Positions 1 through 26,338 of a DNA stretch of 64,000 nt are shown here, one piece after another. This DNA is from Leuctra nigra (Eukaryota; Arthropoda; Insecta; Plecoptera; Leuctridae), in contig OW203769.1 of the NCBI GenBank assembly GCA_934045905.1, forward strand, positions 26,133,705 to 26,197,704, given 5' to 3'. Position 1 is the first letter of the stretch, and the number at the start of each line of letters is the position of its first letter. Both the position numbers and the translations under genes were made by a program. A model generated the notes under the pieces. It had not been told where the DNA came from, made no database searches, and worked only from the letters and a program-made list of their open reading frames with translations.

Positions 1-3000
1 CGGGGAGCACACTAGGTTAAAACCAGATCTTCAAACAATGATTTAATAGCTCAATATTAATAGCCGTCTACTTCTAAAATCTCCCTGACAGCTACGTCAA
101 ATGAATTGAATTATTAAGATAAAAGACAATAAGAACATATCAATTTTGAACAGTTTATGAACCAGTATAACCCCTTAGCCAAAACTAAATAAGGCAAAAC
201 AAGCTATAGCCAACGAACACAAAGTATTTTCGAACGCTGTGTCTCACAACCTATACAAGGCTCGGTCACAGCTGAACCAGAGTTTAGCAGGACAGGCGTT
301 ATACTTCCAGAGTGCATTCAACTTAATTTCGATATTTTCATTCTAGTTTACCAAAATAAAGTAAAAGCATTCTGAAATGTAGGTATGAATCCCGCAGCCT
401 ATATATTTGAATTTCCTGGCTTCCTTTTTACTATCTTTCAAAAACGTTCCAAAACTAGGCATTCATTCGAAAACCTTCAATATTTCCATGTAATTTCCTC
501 CTATTCCAAGGGGATTTGGTGGATTAATTATTTTAACTGTTTTTCTTTCATGCATATAAAATAATGGTCATAGTGCGTTTATATGACGGGAAGTTATTCC
601 GAGGATGATTCGGTTTCTTTTTACAAGTTATTACTGAAACTTTATTGTTATGTACTCGCTATCACTATACTATCTATCAAAATTTTACAACTGTACCGTC
701 ATACTATACCTTGAAATTTAAATTGTCAAACCCCTCTCCCACAACCAGGCCCTTACCAATGGACTGCTACCTTGACGCGGACGAGTTGGTCCCAACCTAG
801 TCCCACTCCCAACTAAGTGCAGTCCAGGGTCGACCTATAGTCCCAAATTCGCGGGCCCCTTGGGCCGGCCTCCCCCTTGAGATGGTGATCCCTCTGAAAT
901 CGGGTCCCACCGCCCCGAAGCTTCCCTTCACCCCGGTTTGTCCCCATTCTGAACTGGCTTTCCCACCAGTTTCAGACTACCCCGGATCGGGTCCGTAAGG
1001 TCGACCCCTCCCGATGACCTCATCTTAAGTAAAAATGTATGTGAACAATATAAACTCGTCGTTGACGCGCCGTTAAACCATAAAATCTAATCACAACCAC
1101 GCTTAGGCCTTTGTGGATTTTTATTTATTTTGAGTAAAATTGAAATAATATTGATATTATTCACTCTGGTAAATCCCTTAACATCAACTTCAATATTATT
1201 CTATTAAAATACGAAATATATCGCAATATATACGTGATAATAGTCATTCAATTTCCAAAATTAATGCAGATTTCGAATAGAATGAAATTTGGTTTTTTAC
1301 GGCCGCAGAGTTATTTCATGTGTAGTATAGGTATAGAGGTACGCAAACGTTTCAAGAATGCAGTGAAAACTTAATTTGGAACGTTTCATCCTTGTGTTTT
1401 TAAATAGCTTTAAATTGAGTGAAAAATAGCTGCGTTTCTACACATTCAAATTAAACTCTTCTGACATATATGTATCGTTCTTCATTCTTTTAACATCCAA
1501 TCACTGCTACTCTTATAATCATAGTAATCTAAAACCGATCTCTTTGTTTTTCAATACTCGCGTCTGTGTAGATGTAGGTGTTAAATCACGATGTCTAGTC
1601 TGTGATTTTAGAAGTTTTCCGCGCCCAAAACCTCCATTCCAGCCGACCAAGTTCGATGCGTTTGTGTGACTTCTTGTATAGCTTAGGTGGCAGCGTAGGC
1701 GATAGATTATGTATTAGAGACAATACGAAGATCATGATATGCAGTTGTACCTAGTTATTAATCTTTAACTGTTGAAGGTGATAAGTTGTTTGTTGTAGCT
1801 TATTATAATATAATTGAGTAGGATTATGTTTTGTTTTTGCTTTAAATCGTATACCACCGCTCAATTTTCAAAACGTTTTAGAATAATAACTCCTGCAAAT
1901 TACGTGTCGATTTTAATTAACATTATATTCTTAGTCACTCTTTGGAGTGATTGTTTACGAAAAAATTTATAATTGTGTAATTTAATAATTTTACTTTTAT
2001 TAACATGTGTATTATCATTTAAATAATTGTTGCACCTTTTCAACTCCATTAAAAAAATTATTTGTCTCTGTCCATCTTTACGCTTGTTATTAAGTGTTTC
2101 ATCCCACACTTGATCACCCGGGGCTTAACCGCGCCCACACCAGTCCCAACGACCCACACCGTATCCCCATGGGTGCCCACACCATCATACTGTCACTGAT
2201 CTACCTCAACTTACTTGCGATTTCATCCTGGCTCGAATAACACACGTGTCACGCACAAAAACAAAATAGAAACTGAACTAGGAAGACCGTTTAAATCTCT
2301 TTTATAGGTACTAGACATGCATTTAAATAAGCTAATAAAAAAAGCAGAACACATTTCTGACAAATAGCAGACTAACAATTTATTCCTCCCTCCATGAATG
2401 CAGTTTATTCGAATGCATTTTAAACATGACTGACCTCCCACTCGAAAATGCATCTTGTATGTCTAAATTAAAAAAAATATTGTAAATTTGTTAAAACATT
2501 TCAAAGCCGGCGGCAAAAATAATATATCGTCTTACACTGTTGAGATAATAAAATTGTAATTGGGCAGTTCCGGCTTTGGCCTACACGAAGTATTTAGAAT
2601 AAATGGTGGGGGGAATTAATTATAGTGAATTGGGATGGTAAAAAGTACTACGTGCCAGTTCTCACCCTTGAGATCATACTCGAATAAAGTTAACCTTAGT
2701 TGATGAAATATGGAGGTGTATGAATCTACACACATTGCATTTCCTTTTCGTTTTTTTAGATTTATGTAAGCTTTATTATTTCATTGTGATCAGATTGGAA
2801 TTCAATACATGGTTTTCTAACAAGTTGAATTGAAATGTTTTGCATTTATTTTGACGTATTTATTTAGTATGTCGTTTGAAGAACATGCTTATAGAAATTA
2901 AACAAAATGTATACTTACTTGATATGTATCAAAAGCAAAATGATGTAATATTTACTTGCATCGATATTTTCTTGTCTTAATTTGTCTAAAATTACATTAA

Positions 3001-4820
3001 TAACATGCCCGCAATTAAAAATTAATCTGAGTATTATGCTATGTATATTTACCTACACTATTTTGATGAAAGAAAACCAGTATATTTTATTAGGTAAGTA
3101 CTGATAGAAAAAATATAATTTGCTATACCACATATTTTTATGTCTCCATAAAAGTAGAAAAATCGAAGAATGTTTCCAAAAAAACTCTTGGCCTGTGGAA
3201 TAAACTGGTTATTGATTTTTTTGTATATCTTAAATTTGATATATCAAATTTAAGATATACAAAAAATGTAAAAAAGAAATATTAAATATATTTAATATTT
3301 CTTTTTTTCTTTTCATACATACCTCTAGTGTGAAAATAAACTGAATGGTTCTTGATAAAAATATAAGACTATTATTCTATATTTATTCTATATTAGAATG
3401 TACGAAATAAACGGCTCTAGAGTACCTATTTTAATAGAATTCCTTGTTTCACAATACTCACCTGTATTATAGACTACTTTACAAATGCAGGTCTCGTATG
3501 TCAAAACGTCTCGCAATCAATCAAAGTTGACATTATTTAGGTTCGAGATCTTGGCAATTGTCTGTTCCGACAGTTGAATATTTTATTGCAACATGATCAC
3601 AATGGTTCTACGTACAGAATAAATCGTCCCACAAGCGGCATACGCGACCGGTAGAAAACAACAATGTAGGAAGCGAATGTGTCAGGAAAGTAAAAAATTG
3701 CTTTCTGGTGTTTTCAATTTCATTTTTGTGAGAGAGGCTCAGCGCTTTCTCATTCAAATGATGATTATAATTTTGAAAAAAAATTGGTGATGAGCTCACA
3801 GAATAAATGCATGAACATATCTTCATCATGAAGTATTTACCACTTGTGCACTGTTGGCGACTGGTTTGGTTTTTCACATGTTCTGAAAACAGCAATTAAT
3901 TATAACTTTGTCCGAGGATGCACATTTCAATGCTGCTCTGCTTCAATGCTGCAGAGCCTCCAATCAATGTTAATTCTTTCGCATGAAAGGAAATATCAGT
4001 TGTTAAATAAAGCTAAAATATGCAAATTGTGAAGATTTTATTAATATTATGTGAAACTAATATGAATATATTTTCAATGACACAAGCTTATTTCGAAATG
4101 TAAGAAAAACTATAGAGAAAGCATTGTTTTGCAAGCTCTTAATGTAAAATTTCTGAACAAAAATTAGAGTTTGTTGAAGACATTTAAAAATTCAAGACAT
4201 TCCAAATTTTCCAGACTCTAGCGCCCCGGACCCGCGTATAATTCGGGGACCCTCCCCTAATTGCTTCCATACGTATAATGGTAGAAAAGCTTTTCCCGTT
4301 GTTAATTTTCAAATTCTAAAATAATGTCTTCTATATTTTGTTGCGCCCTCCCCAAGCTTTGACTCCCCTCCCCGGAGAAAAATATCTGAAACCATCACTG
4401 ATCCGGTAATCCCATAGGCATATAGTATGTTGTACAAGACTAATTATGTTGCTAATTTCAAACATTTCGTAGAAAACTTTCCCAGGATGTGGGGCAATCA
4501 CAAAAAAATAGTACCTATAGACAATGATGTGTATAGGTACTGTCTATTTCCTATCTTTTTATTTACTAGAGATTAAATACATGCAAAAATATTGTAACTT
4601 CACCCTGCTAAGCTATAGGATAAGATTTGTTGTTCTAGGTGGCTGCTTGCATATGTAACGAACAGGGATACTCTCAAGGGATTCTCTTAGATTTGCTGCG
4701 TGAGCACAAACAGCTGAACAGAATTCCTTATTCCAGTAACGGTCTGATTTAGATATCTATTAGCAAACACTTCCTTTGTAATAGTTTCAGTTTCAGTTTC
4801 ATTCATTTCCATTAAACAAT
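1..4820. other. Non-coding flank, no gene recognised
   Basis: AT-rich sequence without a convincing exon. It includes a C-rich island (about 724-1020), a second C-rich patch (2112-2190), perfect palindromes at 3219-3306 and a fragment of G/C-rich repeat near 4215-4380. Confidence 0.6.
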
Positions 4821-4887
4821 GTACACTTGGCCAAAAAAAACTTGAACGTTCAATAAATCTGATAGGCTGATAACTGTTAGATCGCAC

Positions 4888-6141
4888 CAGGCGCGTATAG
4901 GAACTACTTTCATCATGGGGGGGGGGGGGGGGGGGGGGGGATTGCGACACCAGGAAGGGGGGTCTGGGAGGCGAAGCCCCCCAGTTTTAGCCCCGCAGGG
5001 CGTTTTTTAGAATTTAAACCTGTTGAAAGTGATTCTGGGGCTTTAAAATGCCCAAACTGAAGCAAAAAACACTTAATTGTTGCCCCGTAGGAAATTTTTT
5101 CGAATATAAACATTTTAATTTTAATTCTGGGATGCTCAAATTACAACAAATAACTCTCTACAGGGCTGCCACTGACCAAGATCCTCCAAAAAAGTGATTT
5201 AAGTGACTAAAATTAAGGAAAAAGTGGGAAAAAGTGACAAAAATGTACAGAAAAAGTAACTGAAAAGTGACTAATTTTCTATAATTTCACGGCAGAATCG
5301 TCAATAGTTGTAAACTCGTTAACAAGTTGCATGTTCATAACTCGGAAGACCTTTTTGTTGACATTTGGACCCAACAGTGGTCGAATTGGAAGTCAGTCCA
5401 TGGGGGGATTGTGTACTGGCAGGATTTCTGCCAGGGTGGCAAGTGAAGGAACAAAATTTGCAACGCGTTATTGCGCACCCCCACGGTGCCCCGCAGGGCG
5501 TTTTTTGGTTTTTGACACTCAATTTTGAGACGTTCTGAAGTGTATTTTAGTTTTTAAATTTTTCCCAGTTTTCACTCCATTAAGGTGTGGGGGGCATGCC
5601 CCAAAAACCTTACCCCACATGCCGTTTTTGGTTTTTTGTCACTCTGAAATCAATTTTGAGATGTTCTGAGGTCTATTTTGATTTTTTTGATTTTTTTTTA
5701 TACATTTTCCAGTTTTCACTCCAATAAGGTGTGGGAGGCATGTCCCAAAAACCTTGCCCCGCAGGGCGTTTTTTGGTTTTGTGACACTTTGAAATCAATT
5801 TTAAGGCGTTCTGAGGTGTATTTTGATTTTCAACTTTTTTTAAAAAATATATCCCAGTTTTCACTCCAGATATATCCGAAAAAAGGGAGAAAAGTGACTA
5901 ATCTTGTAAAAAAGTAAATAAAAGTGACTGGAGACCAAAAAAGTAACTTTAAGTGATAAAAGTGACTAAGTGGCAGCCCTATCTCTATATTTGCCCCGCA
6001 GGGCGATTTTTTTTAGAATTTAAACAATTTTAAAATGATTTTTTGACAGTTAACTTAATTTTTTATGGTGAATGGGGGGTCAGCCTCCTCGAGTGGGGGG
6101 GGGGGATAATCCCCCCCATCCCCCCCCTTCCTACGCGCCTG
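4888..6141. mobile_element. hAT-type element with G-rich ends, 8-bp target duplication
   Basis: The ends are CAGGCGCGTA / TACGCGCCTG with direct repeats GATCGCAC at 4880-4887 and 6142-6149. Subterminal regions are G/C homopolymer-rich. The inside repeats a motif CCCCGCAGGGCG. No transposase is visible. The same family is found complete at 8807-9099. Confidence 0.8.
5163..5981. mobile_element. hAT-like element nested inside the G-rich hAT
   Basis: The ends AGGGCTGCCAC / GTGGCAGCCCT are inverted. Subterminal AAGTGAC repeats occur at both ends. The flanks CTCTCTAC and ATCTCTAT match at six of eight positions, a plausible decayed 8-bp duplication. Non-coding. Confidence 0.6.
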
Positions 6142-6337
6142 GATCGCACCATCAGAAGTCAGTCTAAGCAATCTCATTGTCTCACTCTAGTAGCTGTGAC
6201 CTCACATTTCAATGATAATAACAAACTTTGATTGGTTATGGGACAAGACCAGCAGTCATTCAAATTTGGTAAACGTTCAAGTTTTGTTTGGCCGAGTGTA
6301 CATGTACAAGTTTGGACTCCTAAAGTTGACATTTGTT

Positions 6338-6343
6338 TTTAAT
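6338..6343 (-). promoter_or_regulatory. Possible polyadenylation signal of the CYP4 gene
   Basis: ATTAAA on the minus strand about 60 bp after the stop codon. No AATAAA is closer. The inserted Tc1-like element begins about 40 bp further on. Confidence 0.35.
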
Positions 6344-6401
6344 TTTTAACAATATTAATTTATAAGTAGGTATTATATCACATTCATCTTGGTCTTTTCT
6401 T

Positions 6402-20629
<14,228 letters not shown>

Positions 20630-21359
20630 CGGAGATGCTGTAGTGGTAACCTAGGCAACAGCCAATGAAACACAGCCATCCAGACTGCTCAAGCCCTCTA
20701 CTGTTGTATATCGTGTACTAATATTATATTAATAATTATGAGATTTATTGGAAGATTTTCAGTAAATACCGTCAAACGGGAAGGCTTGAATCAATAATGT
20801 GGAAAAGCTGAAAACATGTGAAACGTTACCAATCAAAATTCAATGATTTTTTTCCACATATGTTGACGTAGTACCTACGTCCTACATTAGCTATCATTTA
20901 GATCAATCAACTACTTTGTATAGCAATTTATAAGTACAACTGGAAACAAATCTAGTGGAGCGGTCGCTCCACGCCAGCCAAGTCGTACGGCGCGCGCACA
21001 CTCTCATTTAAAAAGGCTGGAGCAAACCCACTTTTACTGTAAGCATCAAAGTGGCATTTTCGGCCTACTGGATCTTAAAATTGGGAAATCTCACATTAAT
21101 GCGAAATATCTTAATTTCGAGCTATGGCCCACCCCACCACATATACCAAATTTGGGAATAATAGGTTACGCCCTTTGCCAGCTAGCGGGCCGTGAAAATC
21201 GTGTTTTAGGGCGGTTTTCATAATCAGTAATAATCTCAGGAGTAGTAGGCTGGAGCTCAAATCCGGTAAACAGGCCACAGCCTAAACCGCTGAACCGATT
21301 GATCTCAAATTTTTACCACGTGTGCACTTTTGGCGTCTGATTTGCCCTCCCCACCTTGA

Positions 21360-22290
21360 CTTTTTTGTGCCGCCATTTTGAAACCGGAACTGACATCATA
21401 TCTCAACAACGGCTGGACCGATTAGAACGAAAATGGCGCCAAACGATTCGGACGGTCATCTATATGGATTATCAATAGCAAAAGACTAAATTTTTTGTTA
21501 ACGAAACCGGAAATGACGTCATGAAATTTGAAACTCATCGATTGGCATTTCGGCAACAAATTTGATCCAATTGTTTTGATATTTATGTAACGTATGTACT
21601 TTTGATATCTCATTTGACTTGTTATTAAACCAACAGAAAGCCGCCATTTTGCAACCGGAAGTGACATCATATCTTAATAACGTCTAAATAGATTTGAACG
21701 AAACCATCGCTAAACAAGTTAGACGGTCAACTTTATGTATTATTATCAATAATATTTGCAGTTTCCCATACCGAAACCGGAAATGACGTCACACATTTTA
21801 AAAATCTCACAAATTTACATTTTGATGCAATAAATATACTATTTGAGACAGCTAATAATAAATGTAATCATGTTTAAATTATAATTCAAGAGGTCAGTGA
21901 TTTCAGCAGCCATTTTGAAACCGGGAGAAACGTAATATGTTTCGAAAACTGGTTGACAGATCGGTATGAAACTAGCGCCAAACGATTCGGAAGGCCATCT
22001 TTATGGAATAGGAACAGTTAAACTAGAATTTTCCTATTTATGAGACCGGAAATGACGTCATTCAAATTTATAAATTATTATAATCTTCTCCTATACAATA
22101 AATACATATTCAGAAAGCTTAAAATTATACACATCATTTATAGTTATAAATTATATGTGGCAGTGCAGAAAGTTCAGCAGCCATTTTGAAAACCGAAGTG
22201 TTGCCATATCTCGAAACTGGGTTGACCGATTGGAATGAAACCTTTGCTATTCTTCATGAGAATAACCAAATTGTAAAGGGTGATTTTTTT
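21360..22290. repeat. Four degenerate ~270-bp direct repeats with TGACGTCA motifs
   Basis: Units start near 21370, 21640, 21909 and 22179 with GCC.CCATTTTGAAACCGGAA, then a GACCGATT..GAACGAAA block and CGCCAAACGATTCGGACGGTC. Three units contain ACCGGAAATGACGTCA. A related but more diverged part begins near 21060. It lies upstream of the CYP4 start codon. No open frame or transposon ends are visible. Confidence 0.7.
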
Positions 22291-22366
22291 AAAGGATTTA
22301 GTAATTGTTCAATTGATATGTGTCACATATAAGTTGTAAGAATAAACTAAAAAAAGTAGTGATATC

Positions 22367-22768
22367 CCCATAAAAAAACACTCCGTGTAAAAATACCAGC
22401 CAAGTCTCTTCAACTTAAAAAAAATGATGAAATCTAAAAATTCTGCACTGAAAAGAAGTGATATCAAAAAATTTGCCAAGTCAAAACTTTATTTGAAAAT
22501 CAAAAAATACTTGGCGCATCGTTTTTTAGGGCATTATAGGTATATTATATGTATAGATGTATATTTGATGTATATTTCATATCTGGCATATACTTCTCAA
22601 CTATTTATATACACGATGCGCCAAGTATTTTTTGATTTTCAAATAAAGTTTTGACTTAGCAAATTTTTTGATATCACTACTTTTCAGTGCAGAATTTTTA
22701 GATTTCATTATTTTTTTTAAGTTGAAGAGACTTGGCTGGTATTTTTACACGGAGTGTTTTTTTATGGG
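22367..22768. mobile_element. Foldback element, 156-bp arms
   Basis: The arms 22367-22522 and 22613-22768 are near-perfect inverted repeats (outer end CCCATAAAAAAACACTCCG, inner end ACTTGGCGCATCGT) around a 90-bp AT-rich loop. No coding sequence or clear target duplication. Confidence 0.75.
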
Positions 22769-25571
22769 TATAGTAGGTACTGAAACGAAGCTACTAGGGG
22801 GTCAAAACTGTTAAGCTAGTACATTCATGCAAGTTAACTAAATTTAAAATTATTAAAACCTGAGGATAATTTAGATTTAGATTAGTACGAATACAATTGC
22901 AAAAATGTATTTAAATTGTTTAATGCAAATACTGACCTTTTCCCGCAAGTCATTCGAGCAAGGTGAAGGAAAGTGTTAAAAGTTACAATTCAAATGACAA
23001 ATCAAAACAGAAATATCATATCTACAATTCTTTGCTTGAAGAAGAGTGTGTAAACTGTAAATACTGTTTATATTGGAGTTTTCATGTGAAGCATTATTTC
23101 ATTTCTTGCAAAAGGTTAAGAAAACTCTTCGTTTGTTACTTGTTTCATATATAGAAATTGTGTTTACCCTCCTCAGACCCAGACATATTTTTTGCCCTGA
23201 TTTTGGTGAAATTTATTTTCCTAAGAGAAAGGCTCTTGAAAAAAATTTGAAAAAAATATTTAAAAAATATAAAAAAATCGATTTTTTTTATGTTTTAATA
23301 TAAAAAAAGGTTTTTTGACTAATTAAAAAGTCATTGTTACGGTGTAAAAATTTAAATAAAAAATGTAAAAATATAATCTATGGTGTTTTGTTATGGCATT
23401 GAAGCAATAAAACTTTTATTTTTTATATTCCCCAATGAATAATTACAATTTAATAAAATTACTGTAAAATGGGTTTTACCATGGCGCCCATTTTTTGGGG
23501 TAGCTAATATTCAGATGATTGTCACAGCGTCGACCAATAACATACAATCTTCAAAAAAAACACAATATAGACAAGGAAGTAAATGTAATGACTGTTTGGA
23601 TCATTCTAATTTTTAAGATATATTTTGCTATACATTTAGCTAATTGTCTATTTTGTATGATGGAAATTACTTTTTTAACTTTTCAAAATAAATTCAATTT
23701 GTTTAATATTTTTGAGTATATGGCTTTTACTCGGGAAGAAAAGGGATACCTAATAATTAAAACAGAACAGAGCATAATCTTATAAACCTAGAAAGAGTAA
23801 GAACTAAATGAATCTATTTCAAGCATGTTGACCCTACAAAACCTTGCTAATCTATGCTGTGAATCTTTCATGGTGCATTGGGGGGCATTATTATAATTGA
23901 TCCATGTCTTTATCACATTAGTCCATGCATTTTAAAATACCGGGTTATATCAACATGTAAACAAATAAGGGAAATATTAAACATGATATCAAAGTTGAAT
24001 TAAGAAATTAAGCAGTGAGATCAATTTATGAATAAAATTGATGAGGTATCCGTATCACATGCTTCCAAGTGTTGTTGATTTCTATTTTATACGACGATAG
24101 TTTAAAAGTGACGATTTGGCCACATATGTATAGCTTTTAATTTAATATCACATCACTCGTTAGTAGTAATTTGGAAAACGTTAAAAATTAAGCTGCTGCA
24201 AGCGCGAGCGATTTTGCCGCGTTTTGCAGGCACATTTCTGGATACGATTGGTCTTGGAGACAAAATTGGGTGACGTAATGATTTGAAATTTTAACCATGA
24301 TTAGATAAAAAAAGGGTTGTCTCTTGGCACAGTTTTAATTTTTCGCTTCGTTAATTAGTAATAATTAGTTGATTTTTGGTGAAAAATTGTTTATTTTCTT
24401 GTCTCAAAAAAAAAATTATTATGTGTAAAAAATGTGCCAAGTGATAACCCTAAGTTTTTCTTTTATCTAATCATGATTAAAATTTGAGATCAATTGGTTC
24501 ACGGGTTTGGTCTCTAATCGTATCGGAAATTTTATCGTTTTGCGTGGTTTTGTTGAATAACCGGCACTTAATTAACAAGGCACGAAGCAAAAATGAAAAA
24601 GTACTACTAATATACAATCAGACTGATCATATGAACATCCTATCAAAGTTACACCTACTTATAAAACAATTTTTCTCTCTCAATTTTCTAAAACGGCCGA
24701 GCGATAGTATCACCTTAAAATATGAAAATATATTTTCATTAATACGTTAACAATTTAAAGTGAAGATCCAGTTTAAGTGCACAGTAAACATTACACACAT
24801 AGAATGGGAAAAACAACACTCTTTTGTTTGAACTAAATGTAGGTACACACTTACCTTGTCTTGTACTTATATTAAAATTGAGAGGACATCATCACAATAA
24901 TAAGAGTTAAGCTTTTTAAAACACCATGACAGCAAACTATCTATCTATCAATAATTAATCAAAATCATTACATGACACATTGCTTATCTGTATTATGTGA
25001 TAAACCAAATCTCCACTGTTTACATGCTGACTGCAGTATGTTGCCAGATAGAAACTGACAGAAGCAGATAGACACTAAAAAGTTGTTGTGGTAAATTAAT
25101 GATAGCTTGAAGCTGCAACCTTGGAGGGAAAATGGAAGATTACTGAGATTAGATTCACACTTTCTTTAGCCGGCCTTGTACCATACACATGTGGTGTGGT
25201 ACTCAGAATTAGACAATTATAGACTAAAATGTTTTGTATCTGTTCTTGTAAGGAAATTATGGTGGGTGACTTAAATAGATGGAATGTCAACTTCTAAGAT
25301 TATACAGTAAAATAGAACTAGGTCACTTACTAGTTTAAATGAAATAAGAGGTTTGTGTTTTCTACACTTTTGTGGTACCGCAATTTCATTTATTGTTCAA
25401 AAAAGCTTTACCTTCAAAATCATAAATAAAAAATAGTAAATACCTACGTATAATTTATATTCATAAATAAATTATCTGTTCAAAGTCAGTTATTGGTTAA
25501 TAAATTCAGAAAGTAAACAAAATATATCTTTGTTAATATTGGTATACATTTATTTTCATCATGTGAGTATT
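22769..25571. other. Intergenic region between CYP4 and SNAPC4
   Basis: AT-rich, with no supported gene. Apart from the decayed inverted repeat at 24241-24525, nothing recognisable. The short open stretches are low-complexity. Confidence 0.55.
24241..24525. repeat. Decayed inverted repeat
   Basis: Left GATACGATTGG.CTTGGAGAC and TAACCATGATTAGATAAAA match the right half in reverse (ATCTAATCATGATTAAAA, GTCTCTAATCGTATC). About 285 bp with many mismatches; probably an old MITE. Confidence 0.5.
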
Positions 25572-25924
25572 AAAGTTCATTCACGATTATAGCAAAATTA
25601 GCAAAATAGCAAAATATAGCAAAATAGCAACCCGTAATGGCGGCGTGTACTACCGTAGTCAAGTGAACGTAAACCTAAACATGTAAACATCAATATAATA
25701 ATCAAAAAATGTGTATAATACGGCTGTAGATAAAAATAAATCAATTTTATTGAATTTTTATAATATTTACTACTTTTAAAAATTGTGTATTTGACATAAG
25801 TTATACAATTTCAATAATACAAAGAAGAAAGTCTTGCCATTGACAGGGCAGTGTTCAAGTGACTGACCAATGAACGACGTGATCGACTAAAACGTCAGTG
25901 ATATTCTTATCGTGAACGAACTTT
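25572..25924. mobile_element. Possible MITE downstream of SNAPC4
   Basis: The ends AAAGTTCATTCACGAT and inverted AAAGTTCGTTCACGAT match, with TA at each edge. The interior includes a short GCAAAATA tandem run near 25595-25630. It sits about 280 bp beyond the SNAPC4 stop. Confidence 0.5.
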
Positions 25925-26005
25925 ACCATGGACGGTATTACATGTATATATATATATATCGACAAGTAGTTATATCTACACATCACAGTCAGTCATTTTC
26001 AAACA

Positions 26006-26011
26006 TTTATT
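26006..26011 (-). promoter_or_regulatory. Possible polyadenylation signal of SNAPC4
   Basis: AATAAA on the minus strand about 195 bp after the last-exon stop codon. Confidence 0.45.
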
Positions 26012-26206
26012 TGTATAGAACATCATTGTATTAATGCTAGCAAGAAATGCTGCACTGCAAGACATGTTAAACAGCAAATATATTGTCACATGAATAGATA
26101 TTTTATATTTTTATACACGATAGGTACACGTTATAAAAAATGTAACATGTTTTCTGTGTTAATATGATATGACAATCACGGTCATCCTAGCGCTCTGCAC
26201 TTGACT

Positions 26207-26338
26207 CTACTTGCCCCTACTTCTCCGCACAGACGGAGAAGAGCCGTCAGGCTTCTTCTTGAAGTAGCCAGACTGCTTGTATGGCCGCTTCGATGGAGCT
26301 TCCGCTGGCTGTATGGCCCTCTTCTTGCAAGGCCGGCC
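26207..26338 (-). CDS. SNAPC4: SNAPC4 exon 7: basic C terminus
   Basis: The exon follows GTCTCAG and encodes GRPCKKRAIQPAEAPSKRPY, then KQSGYFKKKPDGSSPSVRRS and RGK before the stop. It is separated from exon 6 by a 9.4-kb intron full of transposons. The very basic end could be nuclear-targeting. Confidence 0.68.
   Translation of the reverse strand, partial: GRPCKKRAIQPAEAPSKRPYKQSGYFKKKPDGSSPSVRRSRGK

Larger units (their letters stand above)
4824..6298. mobile_element. Tc1/mariner-like MITE split by a nested hAT element
   Basis: The ends CACTTGGCCAAA and, inverted, CACTCGGCCAAA are flanked by TA (4822-4823 and 6299-6300). A longer inverted match is AACTTGAACGTT. Without the insertion at 4888-6141 the element is about 0.2 kb. 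Related copies lie at 14836-15018 and 17582-17789. Confidence 0.75.
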
